16,272 bases of DNA from an uncultured Collinsella sp. (GTDB lineage Bacteria > Actinomycetota > Coriobacteriia > Coriobacteriales > Coriobacteriaceae): contig CATZEP010000020.1 of the NCBI GenBank assembly GCA_958418185.1, forward strand, positions 1 to 16,272. The letters are read 5' to 3'. Shown here one piece after another: positions 7,801 to 14,241 of the stretch. Numbering within the stretch: the stretch's first letter is position 1; every line of letters starts with the position of its first letter. Made by a program: the position numbers and the translations under genes. The notes under the pieces were generated by a model. It had not been told where the DNA came from. It searched no databases and worked only from the letters and a program-made list of their open reading frames with translations.

Positions 7801-8434
7801 CCGTGGAGCTCACCATGCGGCGGATGCGGTCGATCTCGTCGCCGAAGAACTCGATGCGCACGGGCGCCTTCTCCTGCGCGGGGAATACCTCGACGGTGTC
7901 GCCGTGCACGCGGAACAGGCCGGGCGTATCGGCGGCACTTGCATTGGTGTAGCCCATGCCCACCAGGCGCTGCGGCACCTCGTCAAAAGGAATCTCCTCG
8001 CCCACCGCAAAAGTGGTGGACTCCCAATAGCGACTCTCGACCGGCGGCACGCAACGCAGCAGCGCGCGGGCCGAGGCAACCATGATGCAGTTGTCCCCGC
8101 GCACGATGCGCCCCAGAGCCTCGCAGCGCTGCGCCACCGCGGCGTCGTCGGGCGCCTGTTCGCGCCACGGATAGTCCTTGCGCTCGGGAAAACGGCACAC
8201 ATGCGCCAGGCCCACGTAGGCGGCAAGGCTGCGCGCGGCGCGATCGGCCGCGTCCTCGCCGCTCACAATGTAGACCGTCGGGCGCGGGCGACGCGCAAAC
8301 TGGGCGGCCGCCATAAGCGTACGGCCCGACTGCGACACGGCCAGCGTCACATCCTCGCCGGCATCGAGTCCGGCCTCGACGGTTTGCAAGGCCTCGGCAG
8401 TGTAGAGCTGCGCGGCTATACGGTGAATGAGCAT
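4802..8434 (-). CDS. mfd: Mfd, transcription-repair coupling factor
   Basis: This 1210-aa SF2 ATPase recognises RNA polymerase stalled at DNA lesions, pushes it off and recruits UvrA for nucleotide excision repair. The UvrB-like N-terminal domains span about 1-400, with a degenerate Walker A (SQSGRT, 34-39). The RNA-polymerase-interacting domain is about 531-591 (FKPGDYVVHATHGI to VDRITRYVG). The RecG-like motor has Walker A GDVGFGKT (683-690), DEEQ box (784-787), SATPIPRT (810-817) and motif VI QLKGRVGRS (953-961). The C-terminal TRCF domain is about 1055-1165, followed by a glycine/alanine-rich linker (KAGAGAGSGLGRG) and a short acidic tail. E. coli Mfd has 1148 aa, so this one is slightly long. 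The ATG at 8434 has GGAGGA 5 bases upstream; an ATG 27 bases earlier lacks this. A terminator-like hairpin ends 26 bp before the start. Confidence 0.98.
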   Translation of the reverse strand: MLIHRIAAQLYTAEALQTVEAGLDAGEDVTLAVSQSGRTLMAAAQFARRPRPTVYIVSGEDAADRAARSLAAYVGLAHVCRFPERKDYPWREQAPDDAAVAQRCEALGRIVRGDNCIMVASARALLRCVPPVESRYWESTTFAVGEEIPFDEVPQRLVGMGYTNASAADTPGLFRVHGDTVEVFPAQEKAPVRIEFFGDEIDRIRRMVSSTGQTIGNEDSIEIFPCRELALTDEAVHNMHVALYRASQDDSKLAALLEMVDARIVTPELDRFLPVMYGQTVSPLAHVSGKALVVLSEPRSLFDDCLRAYEDIEARAGEAGIDRLDGLYVRAQQLDFGAQQRLNYVSLIRAGGAVTAELKIEQPAIAGSDNRFMTRIQEVVGKRYACVFAIPDRGARESMELTFGDEGITFEESLTAAPENAGVIGERVRVAAADSADRAARQEAHASIRERRVDALNVRSLEAGAAQAAAGAAVPTISRGRVTFVDAALPQGVVVPDANLAVFSIADLNARMDANRARSRRKVDITQITFPFKPGDYVVHATHGIALFSEIARQEVGGKERDYFLLEYADGDKLYVPLEQVDRITRYVGPDGDKPRLTRLNTADWTRATNKARKNAKKLAFDLVDLYTRRSSITGIACPPDTPEQIEMEESFPYDETRDQLEAIADIKADMEAPKPMDRLLCGDVGFGKTEVALRAAFKCVDSGRQVMVLCPTTILAQQHYETFFERFAPFGLEVEVLSRFRTPAQQKRALKAFAEGTIDVLIGTHRLLSADVNPKNLGLVIIDEEQRFGVQHKEQLKNLREQIDVLTLSATPIPRTMQMATSGVRDMSLITTPPTGRRPVIVHVGEYDPDVVSAAIRLEVGRGGQVYYVSNRVKTIDDAVARVHEAAPEARVGVAHGKMSPREVEDVMIEFATKKIDVLIATTIVESGIDNATANTLIIEDSQRLGLAQLYQLKGRVGRSATQAYAYFMFPGELPLTEEATARLTALSEFQDLGSGMRIAMRDLEIRGAGSLMGAEQHGNLSSVGFDLFTQMLGQAVAEARGDDDAGVEAASVGINLPADYFLSEEYLPAVDQRVLVYRKLAAAEDLESIDEVQEETEAAHGELPLAGLNLFNRARIRIRGERLGLESVTLSGGRITFLGVDVPKKVAFELKTRYGAVNFPKSRKLSIPYKAGAGAGSGLGRGLDANDGTGPVAAALMLLQQLGASDDD

Positions 8435-8459
8435 GCTGTTCCTCCGGCATCGCAACGCC

Positions 8460-8487
8460 AAAAGCCCGCCGGGGCAAGCTCGGCGGG
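8460..8487 (-). terminator. Terminator-like hairpin in the mfd leader
   Basis: On the minus strand a 7-bp GC stem (CCCGCCG/CGGCGGG, 8481-8487 with 8465-8471) closes a 9-base loop and is followed by CTTTTGG. It lies between nth and mfd, only 26 bp before the mfd ATG. A separate, weaker T-rich hairpin lies next to the nth stop, so this one may be a leader attenuator for mfd rather than the end of nth. Confidence 0.6.
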
Positions 8488-8561
8488 TCGTACGTCAAAT
8501 ACATTGTCTGTCATGGTAGCGCATGAAGAGGGCTCCAGCTCAAGGGCAAATCCAGCCCCGC

Positions 8562-8586
8562 AAAAAACGCCAGACGAAGATGCGTT
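8562..8586 (-). terminator. Weak terminator candidate directly after nth
   Basis: On the minus strand AACGC and GCGTT form a 5-bp stem around 11 bases, followed by an uninterrupted run of six T. It starts 6 bp beyond the nth stop codon. The stem is short, so efficiency is doubtful, but the placement and T-run fit an nth terminator. Confidence 0.4.
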
Positions 8587-8591
8587 CCGCC

Positions 8592-9257
8592 CTACCCCGC
8601 TACGCGCACGCTGGGACACAAATCCGCCAGCGGGCACTCGTCGCACTTGGGTTTGCGGGCGTCGCAGATCTCACGGCCAAAGGTAATCCACTGGTGGTTG
8701 ACCGACTCCCAATACTCGTGCGGCAAAATCTTGAGCAGATCTTGCTCGGTCTTGAGCGGCTCTTTGACGTGTGTCTTGGGACTCAACATCAGACGGTGCG
8801 CGATGCGGTTGACGTGCGTATCGACCGCGATGCCCTCGACAATACCAAACCCCACGTTGAGCACGATGTTCGCCGTCTTGCGGCCAACGCCCGGCAGCTT
8901 GACGAGCTCCTTCATGTCGGCCGGTACCTCGCCGCCGTAATCGGCGACGATCATCTGCGCGGCCTCCACGGCGTGCTTGGCCTTACTCTTATAAAAGCCA
9001 AGCGACTTGATGGTATCGGCCACATCGGCCACACTCGCCCCCGCCATGGCCTCGGGTGTGGGCCACTGGGCAAACAGCTTCGGCGTCACCTTGTTGACCT
9101 GCGCGTCGGTCGTCTGCGCCGAGAGCAGTACCGCGATGAGCAGCCTAAAGGGATTCTCGTGGTCCAAAAAGCACTCGACCGGGCCATAGCGACGGTTGAG
9201 GCGCTCGCACACCTCAACGGCGCGCTCGCGTTTGGCGGCATTGGTCTCGCGTGGCAT
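8592..9257 (-). CDS. nth: Endonuclease III (Nth), base-excision repair glycosylase/AP lyase
   Basis: This 221-aa bifunctional glycosylase/AP lyase removes oxidised pyrimidines and cuts the abasic strand. The helix-hairpin-helix is LPGVGRKTANIVL (121-133) with catalytic Lys K127. The catalytic Asp is D146 in AVDTHVNR. The 4Fe-4S ligands C198-x6-C205-x2-C208-x5-C214 are intact. Length matches E. coli Nth (211 aa). The ATG at 9257 has GAGGAG 5 bases upstream, so I prefer it over an ATG 24 bases earlier. It lies 63 bp behind the ABC transporter gene and may share its transcript. This normal member is a useful contrast to the cluster-less relative at 14242-15147. Confidence 0.97.
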   Translation of the reverse strand: MPRETNAAKRERAVEVCERLNRRYGPVECFLDHENPFRLLIAVLLSAQTTDAQVNKVTPKLFAQWPTPEAMAGASVADVADTIKSLGFYKSKAKHAVEAAQMIVADYGGEVPADMKELVKLPGVGRKTANIVLNVGFGIVEGIAVDTHVNRIAHRLMLSPKTHVKEPLKTEQDLLKILPHEYWESVNHQWITFGREICDARKPKCDECPLADLCPSVRVAG

Positions 9258-9320
9258 AACGACTCCTCGCTTCAGCGGCATAACAAACCTATGGGCACGA
9301 TTGTCCCACGTATGGGGTCT

Positions 9321-11123
9321 TTACGCCTCCAAAAATGCGCCGGTCTGACGGCCCCACAGGCTTGCGTACTCGCCGCCCGCCTCGACAAGCTGCGCATGCG
9401 TTCCGTCCTCGACAATCTCGCCGTCCGCCAGCACCACGATGCGGTCGAGCGCCGCCACGGTAGACAGGCGATGCGCCACCACAATGGAGGTGCGACCGCG
9501 CATCAGGTTCTCGAGCGCCTCCTGCACCAGCGCCTCGGACTCGCTGTCCAAGGCAGACGTCGCCTCGTCGAGCACCAAAATCGGCGCGTCGGTGAGAATC
9601 GCGCGGGCGATAGCCACGCGCTGGCGTTGGCCGCCCGAGAGCTTAACGCCGCGCTCGCCCACCATGGTGTCAAAGCCACGGGGCAGGCGGTCGATAAACT
9701 CGGTCGCATTAGCCAAGCGCGCAGCCTCGCGGATCTGCTCGTCGGTGGCGTCGGGGCGTCCGTAGGCGATATTCTCGCGAATGGAGCGATGGAACAGCAG
9801 CGCCTCCTGCGGCACGTAGGCAACCTGGCGGCGCAGGCTCTGCTGCGTGCAGCGCGAGACGTCCTGTCCGTCCACGAGCACGCGGCCGCCCTGTACATCG
9901 TCCAGGCGCAGCAACAGCTTGGTGAGCGTCGTCTTGCCCGAGCCCGATTTACCCACCAGGCCCACGCGCTGGCCCGCCGCCACATGGAGCGTCAGGTCGT
10001 TGAACACGCTCTCGCCCGCCGCGGCGTCACGGTATGCAAAGCTCAGGTGCTCAAAATCAATCGCACCTTCGGTCACTTTAAGCTCGGGAGCGCTCTCGTC
10101 GTCTGCCACCAGACGCGGCTCGTCCAGCACGCGCGTCATCTCGGCCGCATCGCCCAGCGCGCGGTTAATGCGCTGCATCATGGAGCTTACGTAGTTCAGA
10201 CGCATGGTGAGGTTGTACGTATAGGTAAAGATCATGACGAGCGCGCCGGCCGAAATGCCAAACCACGCGTTGCCACCCGCGACGAACACACTCACCACGG
10301 CCATGGTGATGACGATAAGGCCCGAGGTCGTAAAGTTGCGCTGCATCATGGCGTGCATCGAAACCGTTTCGGCATCGCGCGCGGCGCGGTCGGCGGTATC
10401 GAACAGGTCGCGCTCAAAGTCCTCGCGCCCACAGGTCTTGACGGCCAGGATATTCGTGACCGCGTCGGACAGCACGCCCGACAGCTTGTTCTGCGCGGCG
10501 GACGTCGCGGCCGAAAGCGGCATGATGCGCTTGTACATAAGCCAGACAAACGCGATGTAGACGACCATAATGCCCACCAGGATCACGGTAAACGTCGGCA
10601 CCACCGGGGCGAGCGCCGCCACCGTGCAGACAACCGAGGTGATGGTGGGAATGAGCGAATACACCGTCACGTCCACCAGGCCCGTGTAGCCGCTCATAAA
10701 ACGACTCGTCTGGCTCACAAGCGATCCGCCAAAGCGACTGGTGTGGAATGTCATGGATTGATTGGAGAGTGTGTCGAAGCACAGGCGCGCCAGGTGGTAG
10801 TTGCCCGCAATCTCGAGCTTGTAGACGGTGTAGTCCTGCAGCTTGGAGAGGATCTGGCCCACTAGGTTAACGAATACGAGCGCCAGAATGTAGGGGCCAA
10901 AGACCTCAAACACTTGGTCGCCCGCCACGGGACCGGCTTGAACGCGGTCAACGATAAGGGCCATCACGTAGGTGTTGGCAAACGTGAGCAAAAAGATGTA
11001 GCCCGCCGACGAGAACACCGAGAGAAAGACAATCAGCGGTTGTGTGCGCGTGACGTCCCAAAAACGCTGCAGCGTGCGGCGCACGGTGGAACGTTTGAGC
11101 GGGCTGGTGTTTCTCTGAGACAT
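9321..11123 (-). CDS. ABC exporter half-transporter (membrane domain fused to ATPase)
   Basis: This 600-aa protein has an N-terminal six-helix exporter domain (helices roughly at 29-49, 76-93, 149-168, 175-195, 268-285 and 289-306). The C-terminal ATPase has Walker A GKSGSGKT (391-398), Q-loop region YVPQEALLF (436-444), signature LSGGQRQR (495-502), Walker B ILVLDE (515-520), D-loop SALD and H-loop His551. This is the MsbA/LmrA/MdlB architecture, which works as a homo- or heterodimer that exports lipids, drugs or peptides. Only one half-transporter is present, so a homodimer is likely, or the partner lies elsewhere. The substrate is unknown. The ATG at 11123 follows AAAGGA. A start 36 bases upstream lacks a better site. 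It sits between rmuC and nth on the same strand; no functional link is evident. Confidence 0.95.
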   Translation of the reverse strand: MSQRNTSPLKRSTVRRTLQRFWDVTRTQPLIVFLSVFSSAGYIFLLTFANTYVMALIVDRVQAGPVAGDQVFEVFGPYILALVFVNLVGQILSKLQDYTVYKLEIAGNYHLARLCFDTLSNQSMTFHTSRFGGSLVSQTSRFMSGYTGLVDVTVYSLIPTITSVVCTVAALAPVVPTFTVILVGIMVVYIAFVWLMYKRIMPLSAATSAAQNKLSGVLSDAVTNILAVKTCGREDFERDLFDTADRAARDAETVSMHAMMQRNFTTSGLIVITMAVVSVFVAGGNAWFGISAGALVMIFTYTYNLTMRLNYVSSMMQRINRALGDAAEMTRVLDEPRLVADDESAPELKVTEGAIDFEHLSFAYRDAAAGESVFNDLTLHVAAGQRVGLVGKSGSGKTTLTKLLLRLDDVQGGRVLVDGQDVSRCTQQSLRRQVAYVPQEALLFHRSIRENIAYGRPDATDEQIREAARLANATEFIDRLPRGFDTMVGERGVKLSGGQRQRVAIARAILTDAPILVLDEATSALDSESEALVQEALENLMRGRTSIVVAHRLSTVAALDRIVVLADGEIVEDGTHAQLVEAGGEYASLWGRQTGAFLEA

Positions 11124-11248
11124 GGGCTTCCTTTCGCGTCTGATAGGGCGAGACGCCATTGTTGCACACTAAAGCGCACTTCAGGCAAGCACGGCGCGAA
11201 AAGCGCCCGCGCCGCGCACTTGCGCAGGCACCCCGCCGTCAGATGCAG

Positions 11249-12604
11249 CTAGTCCTCGTCTTTTTGGTCTGCGGGCAGGCTCGCAGACGTGAGCCCCAAG
11301 ATCTCGTCGGCCTCCCGCGTGTCTTCCAGCGCGTCGATGTCCTTGAGCTTGCGCTCCATAACGTTGGTGCGCGTGGTGATGATGCCCTCGACCGTCTTTC
11401 CTGCGGTCTCGATCTGCTGCTGGGCGCGGCGCAGCGCCGCCTGATAGCGTGGCAGCTCGGCCTTGACGGCAGAGAGCACACGCAGCACGTCATCGGTGCG
11501 TTTTTGCAACTTAAACGTCTGGTAGCTCATCTGCAGGCTGTTGAGGATGGCCGCCATGGTGCTGGGGCCGGCAACGTTGACGTGATAGTCGCGGCCCAGG
11601 GTCTCGATAAGCCCGGGGCGGCTGACGACCTCGGCATACAGGCCCTCAAACGGAACGAACATAATGCCAAAGTTGGTGGTCGCGGGCACGCTCAGATACT
11701 TTTCGCAGATGTCCTTGGCCTCGCGCTTCACCATGGCGTCGAGCGTCTTGCGCGCGGTGGCCACCGCCTCGGCATCACCCGACTCTTGCGCGTCGAGCAG
11801 ATGCTCGTACGCGTCGCCCGGGAATTTGGAGTCAATCGGCAGCAGCACGGGATCGCCCTCGTCTACCGGCAGCTTGACGGCAAACTCAACGCGCTCCGAG
11901 GCGCCAGGCTTGGTGGCGACGTTTTCCAGATACTGGTCGGGCGTAAGGATGTCCGCCAGGATTGCACCCAACTGCACCTCGCCCAAAATGCCACGCGCCT
12001 TGACGTTGCCCAGCACGCGCTTAAGGTCGCCCACGCCGGTGGCAATGGACTGCATATCGCCCAAACCCTTGTACACAGCCTCGAGCTGGTCGCTCACCTG
12101 CTTAAACGATGCAGACAGGCGATCGTTGAGCGTACGGGAGAGTTTCTCGTCCACCGTCGCGCGCATCTGATCGAGCTGCACGTTGTTGTCCTTGCGGATG
12201 GCGCCCAGCTGGGCATCGACCGTCTCGCGCACCTTGTCCAGGCGGTGCTCGATGCCCTCGCGGTTGGCACCGAGCTGTTGGGCCGTCTCGCGGCGCAGGT
12301 CATCCATACGGTCGCCAGCCTGCGAGAACTCACGCGCGATGGTCAGGTAGCGCTGCTGCTCTACGGCCGCATCGGTCGTCTGCTGTTGCGCGATGGCATT
12401 TGCCGTGCGGCGGGTTTCTGCCAACGCGACGTTCAGGGTGTCGAGCGCGTTGTTGGCCTGCTCGAGCGCAGCCAGCATCTCTGCCCCGCTATCGCCACGC
12501 TCCCGCAGCTCGGTGCGAAGGCCCTTGAGCTGCAGGGCACAAGCCACAGCAACCCCCACCGCCACCAAAGCGATCACAACAAGCACGATATCAATAGCAG
12601 ACAT
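11249..12604 (-). CDS. rmuC: RmuC-family DNA recombination protein
   Basis: This 451-aa protein has one N-terminal membrane segment (about 4-24), a long coiled coil (about 30-190) and the RmuC domain (about 200-400). The domain shows ARGILGEVQLGAIL (203-216), LPIDSKFPGDAY (255-266) and FVPFEGLYAEV (316-326). The fold is related to PD-(D/E)xK nucleases, with the IDSK segment as the likely active-site strand. In E. coli RmuC limits recombination at inverted repeats; its biochemical activity is poorly known. The Trp common in the RGxWGE motif is Leu here. The ATG at 12604 has GGCGGAG directly upstream and precedes the membrane segment; an ATG 33 bases earlier is less likely. The C-terminus is acidic (DQKDED). 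Confidence 0.95.
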   Translation of the reverse strand: MSAIDIVLVVIALVAVGVAVACALQLKGLRTELRERGDSGAEMLAALEQANNALDTLNVALAETRRTANAIAQQQTTDAAVEQQRYLTIAREFSQAGDRMDDLRRETAQQLGANREGIEHRLDKVRETVDAQLGAIRKDNNVQLDQMRATVDEKLSRTLNDRLSASFKQVSDQLEAVYKGLGDMQSIATGVGDLKRVLGNVKARGILGEVQLGAILADILTPDQYLENVATKPGASERVEFAVKLPVDEGDPVLLPIDSKFPGDAYEHLLDAQESGDAEAVATARKTLDAMVKREAKDICEKYLSVPATTNFGIMFVPFEGLYAEVVSRPGLIETLGRDYHVNVAGPSTMAAILNSLQMSYQTFKLQKRTDDVLRVLSAVKAELPRYQAALRRAQQQIETAGKTVEGIITTRTNVMERKLKDIDALEDTREADEILGLTSASLPADQKDED

Positions 12605-12727
12605 AGTCTCCGCCCAACAAACCCAATCGATCATCAATCAAAACCGCGATCAATCTTACCCCGCCACGCGCACTGGGCGCTCCACGGCAATCGGGCAAAT
12701 GGATTTTGGGCCACAGGCATCAAAACG

Positions 12728-13150
12728 CTAACTCTCCCAGCCGGCGCGGATGGTTGTTACGACATCGCCCAGGCGCTGGCCGAGAGCTGCCAAGTGTTCA
12801 AGTACCTCACTGGGCGAGGCGCCGTTGAGAATGCACGTGAGGGCATATGAGGCCAAGAAGATTGCCGCGAGCCCCAACGGAATCAGCACGATCATCGCCA
12901 GCGTACGCAGGCGCTGGGTCCAACGACGGCGACGCGCACGACGTTTGTCGAACGCAAGCTCCTGCGCATATGAATCTTGCTGTACGGAATAGGCTCCTGG
13001 GTCCGCCTCACCCGCAGACGATACCGCGGACGCGGCGTTTTGCGCAGGAGGCTGGACGGCCGCCCCTTGCATTTGCATCTCCATAAGCCGTTGCTGCTGG
13101 CGCAACATGCGCTCGGCTTGTTGCCGCGGGGTCTCAAGAAACAGATCCAT
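12728..13150 (-). CDS. Hypothetical single-span membrane protein
   Basis: I do not recognise this 140-aa protein. The N-terminal 30 residues are Gln/Met/Arg-rich and probably helical (RQQAERMLRQQQRLMEMQMQ). A low-complexity Ala/Ser/Pro/Gln linker follows (30-66), then a strongly basic patch (RRARRRRWTQRLR, 70-82). Next come one membrane segment (about 84-107) and a short C-terminal helix (111-140). By the positive-inside rule the long N-terminal part would be cytosolic. The ATG at 13150 has a near-perfect GAGGAGG five bases upstream, which strongly supports a real gene. It precedes rmuC by 123 bp, another single-span protein with a helical soluble part, but a joint role is only a guess. Confidence 0.75.
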   Translation of the reverse strand: MDLFLETPRQQAERMLRQQQRLMEMQMQGAAVQPPAQNAASAVSSAGEADPGAYSVQQDSYAQELAFDKRRARRRRWTQRLRTLAMIVLIPLGLAAIFLASYALTCILNGASPSEVLEHLAALGQRLGDVVTTIRAGWES

Positions 13151-13247
13151 GTTGGCCTCCTCAATCGGAGCATTCGACGCTTACGCCCAGCATCACGCAC
13201 CGCCAAGGCCACGGCAACGCAATCCGTAGCAATAGCTGCAAAGTTTC

Positions 13248-13279
13248 TTGTTGACAAAAGCTGTCGAAAACCTCAACAA
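13248..13279. repeat. Nested inverted repeat upstream of the 140-aa membrane-protein gene
   Basis: Outer arms TTGTTGA (13248-13254) and TCAACAA (13273-13279) are perfect complements. An inner GACA/TGTC pair lies within them. It sits about 100 bp upstream of the membrane-protein start. A minus-strand TTGTCA box falls inside it, so it could be a regulator site over the -35 region; the matching -10 (TATTGC) is poor. Confidence 0.3.
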
Positions 13280-13403
13280 CTCCCCTACCAGCACTTTCTC
13301 TGAGCTTTTTTATCGAATGATCTTTTGCCCTTCCGCCCTTACGCCAACCGACCAAAACCTAACCAAAAGCTTGACGGAAATTGTGAAGACCGGAACCCCA
13401 CAC

Positions 13404-13431
13404 AAAAAGTGCCGCCCCAAAGGGGCGACAC
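13404..13431 (-). terminator. Rubrerythrin terminator
   Basis: The stem GTGCCGCCCC (13409-13418) pairs with GGGGCGACAC (13422-13431) around an AAA loop, with one mismatch. On the minus strand it is followed by TTTTTGTG. It is about 155 bp past the rubrerythrin stop, so the 29-bp palindrome lies within the transcribed 3' region. Confidence 0.75.
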
Positions 13432-13480
13432 ACAAACTTCTAATCAGCTTTTCAGTAACGAGCACGCGACGACCCGAAGC

Positions 13481-13566
13481 GGGCCGGGAGGGCCGGACTA
13501 CCTTCCCTCAACGCGACCCTGCGAAGCCGTGAGCGAGGAGGGAAGGTAGTCCGGCCCTCCCGGCCC
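13481..13566. repeat. Perfect 29-bp inverted repeat with 28-bp spacer
   Basis: The left arm at 13481-13509 (starts GGGCCGGGAG, ends CCTTCCCTC) is the exact reverse complement of the right arm at 13538-13566. Arms are very GC-rich. The 28-bp spacer is not symmetric. No T-run follows on either side, so this is not a standard terminator. It starts 21 bp past the rubrerythrin stop codon. It could be an interspersed palindromic (REP/MITE-like) element or a very stable RNA 3' hairpin; copies elsewhere in the genome cannot be judged here. Confidence 0.9.
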
Positions 13567-13587
13567 AGCTCACGCTAGCACCACGCG

Positions 13588-14127
13588 CTAGTAGTTCACC
13601 ACCTGTTCCTCAAAGTACGCCTTCGGGTGGTTGCACACCGGGCACACCTCGGGCGCCTCGGCACCAACATGCAGGTGTCCGCAGTTCAGGCACTTCCACA
13701 CCTTTACGCCCTCGCGCTCAAACACCTCGCCCGACTCAATGCGCTCGACGAGCTTGTTGTAGCGCTCCTCGTGAGCCTTCTCGACAGCGGCGACACCACG
13801 GAACTTCTCGGCGATCTCGGCAAAGCCCTCCTCCTCGGCGGTCTTGGCAAACTCGTCATACATCGTGGTCCACTCGTAGTTCTCGCCCGCGGCGGCGTCG
13901 CGCAGGTTGTCCAGAGTGCCCGGAACGGCGCCGTCGTGCAGGTACTTAAACCACAGCTTGGCATGCTCGGACTCGTTGCCCGCCGTCTCGGCAAAGATAT
14001 TCGAGATCTGAACGTAGCCGTCCTTTTTGGCCTTGGATGCATAGTAGCGATACTTGGTGTGTGCCTGGGACTCACCGGCAAAAGCAGTCTCGAGGTTCTT
14101 CTTGGTCTGAGAGTTCTCAAAATCCAT
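13588..14127 (-). CDS. rbr: Rubrerythrin
   Basis: This 179-aa cytosolic non-haem di-iron protein reduces hydrogen peroxide to water and protects anaerobes from O2 and peroxide. The ferritin-like four-helix domain covers about 1-135. Candidate di-iron ligands are in AGES (E19), ETAGNESEHA (E52, H55) and AVEKAHEERY (E116, H119), plus glutamates in the GENYEWTTMYDEF segment. The C-terminal rubredoxin-like domain has C146-x2-C149 and C162-x2-C165, which bind the electron-transfer iron. Length and order match classic rubrerythrin. The ATG at 14127 has AAGGGA 9 bases upstream; an in-frame GTG at 14148 would place that site inside the gene. It lies 114 bp behind the glycosylase-like gene and may have its own promoter there. 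Confidence 0.97.
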   Translation of the reverse strand: MDFENSQTKKNLETAFAGESQAHTKYRYYASKAKKDGYVQISNIFAETAGNESEHAKLWFKYLHDGAVPGTLDNLRDAAAGENYEWTTMYDEFAKTAEEEGFAEIAEKFRGVAAVEKAHEERYNKLVERIESGEVFEREGVKVWKCLNCGHLHVGAEAPEVCPVCNHPKAYFEEQVVNY

Positions 14128-14163
14128 AGGTGTACTTCCCTTCAACACGTGCCGCCCATAGGC

Positions 14164-14240
14164 TTTGAGCGGCCCTGTCTTTAGGATGCCCTCAAGCCGA
14201 GAATTTAAACCTTACAATCCCGTTCTTCAGATTTGAGCGG
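14164..14240. repeat. Short direct repeat upstream of rubrerythrin
   Basis: TTTGAGCGG occurs at 14164-14172 and again at 14232-14240, and an inverted CTCAA core lies between them near 14191. All fall in the 114-bp gap upstream of rubrerythrin. They may be regulator sites, but the motif is short and I see no clear -35/-10 pair. Confidence 0.25.
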
Positions 14241-14241
14241 G

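Larger units (their letters stand above)
13151..13587. other. 437-bp intergenic stretch between the membrane-protein gene and rubrerythrin
   Basis: No convincing gene is present. Two overlapping plus-strand open frames (13248-13549) run through the terminator and the long palindrome and have no coding character. The stretch holds, from left to right, the ribosome binding site of the 140-aa protein, a small inverted repeat (13248-13279), the rubrerythrin terminator (13404-13431) and a perfect 29-bp inverted repeat (13481-13566). The part between 13280 and 13400 is comparatively AT-rich and shows no clear signal beyond that. Confidence 0.7.

Noticed and set aside
8523..10865. A 780-codon plus-strand frame opposite nth and the ABC transporter
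   Set aside because: Antisense shadow of two well-supported genes; no recognisable domain or ribosome binding site.
11184..11224. GC-rich hairpin between rmuC and the ABC transporter gene
   Set aside because: A 7-bp stem (11191-11197 with 11207-11213) can form, but no T-run follows and alternative pairings compete, so I do not call a terminator.
11159..12850. A 563-codon plus-strand frame opposite rmuC
   Set aside because: Antisense shadow; composition is biased and it runs on through the rmuC promoter region into the next gene.
13248..13549. Two small plus-strand frames (94 and 74 codons) in the gap before rubrerythrin
   Set aside because: They run through a terminator hairpin and the perfect palindrome, lack ribosome binding sites and show no coding bias.
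13404..13566. Two hairpin-forming units taken as a possible CRISPR or repeat array
   Set aside because: The two units are unrelated in sequence; there are no regularly spaced direct repeats and no cas genes.
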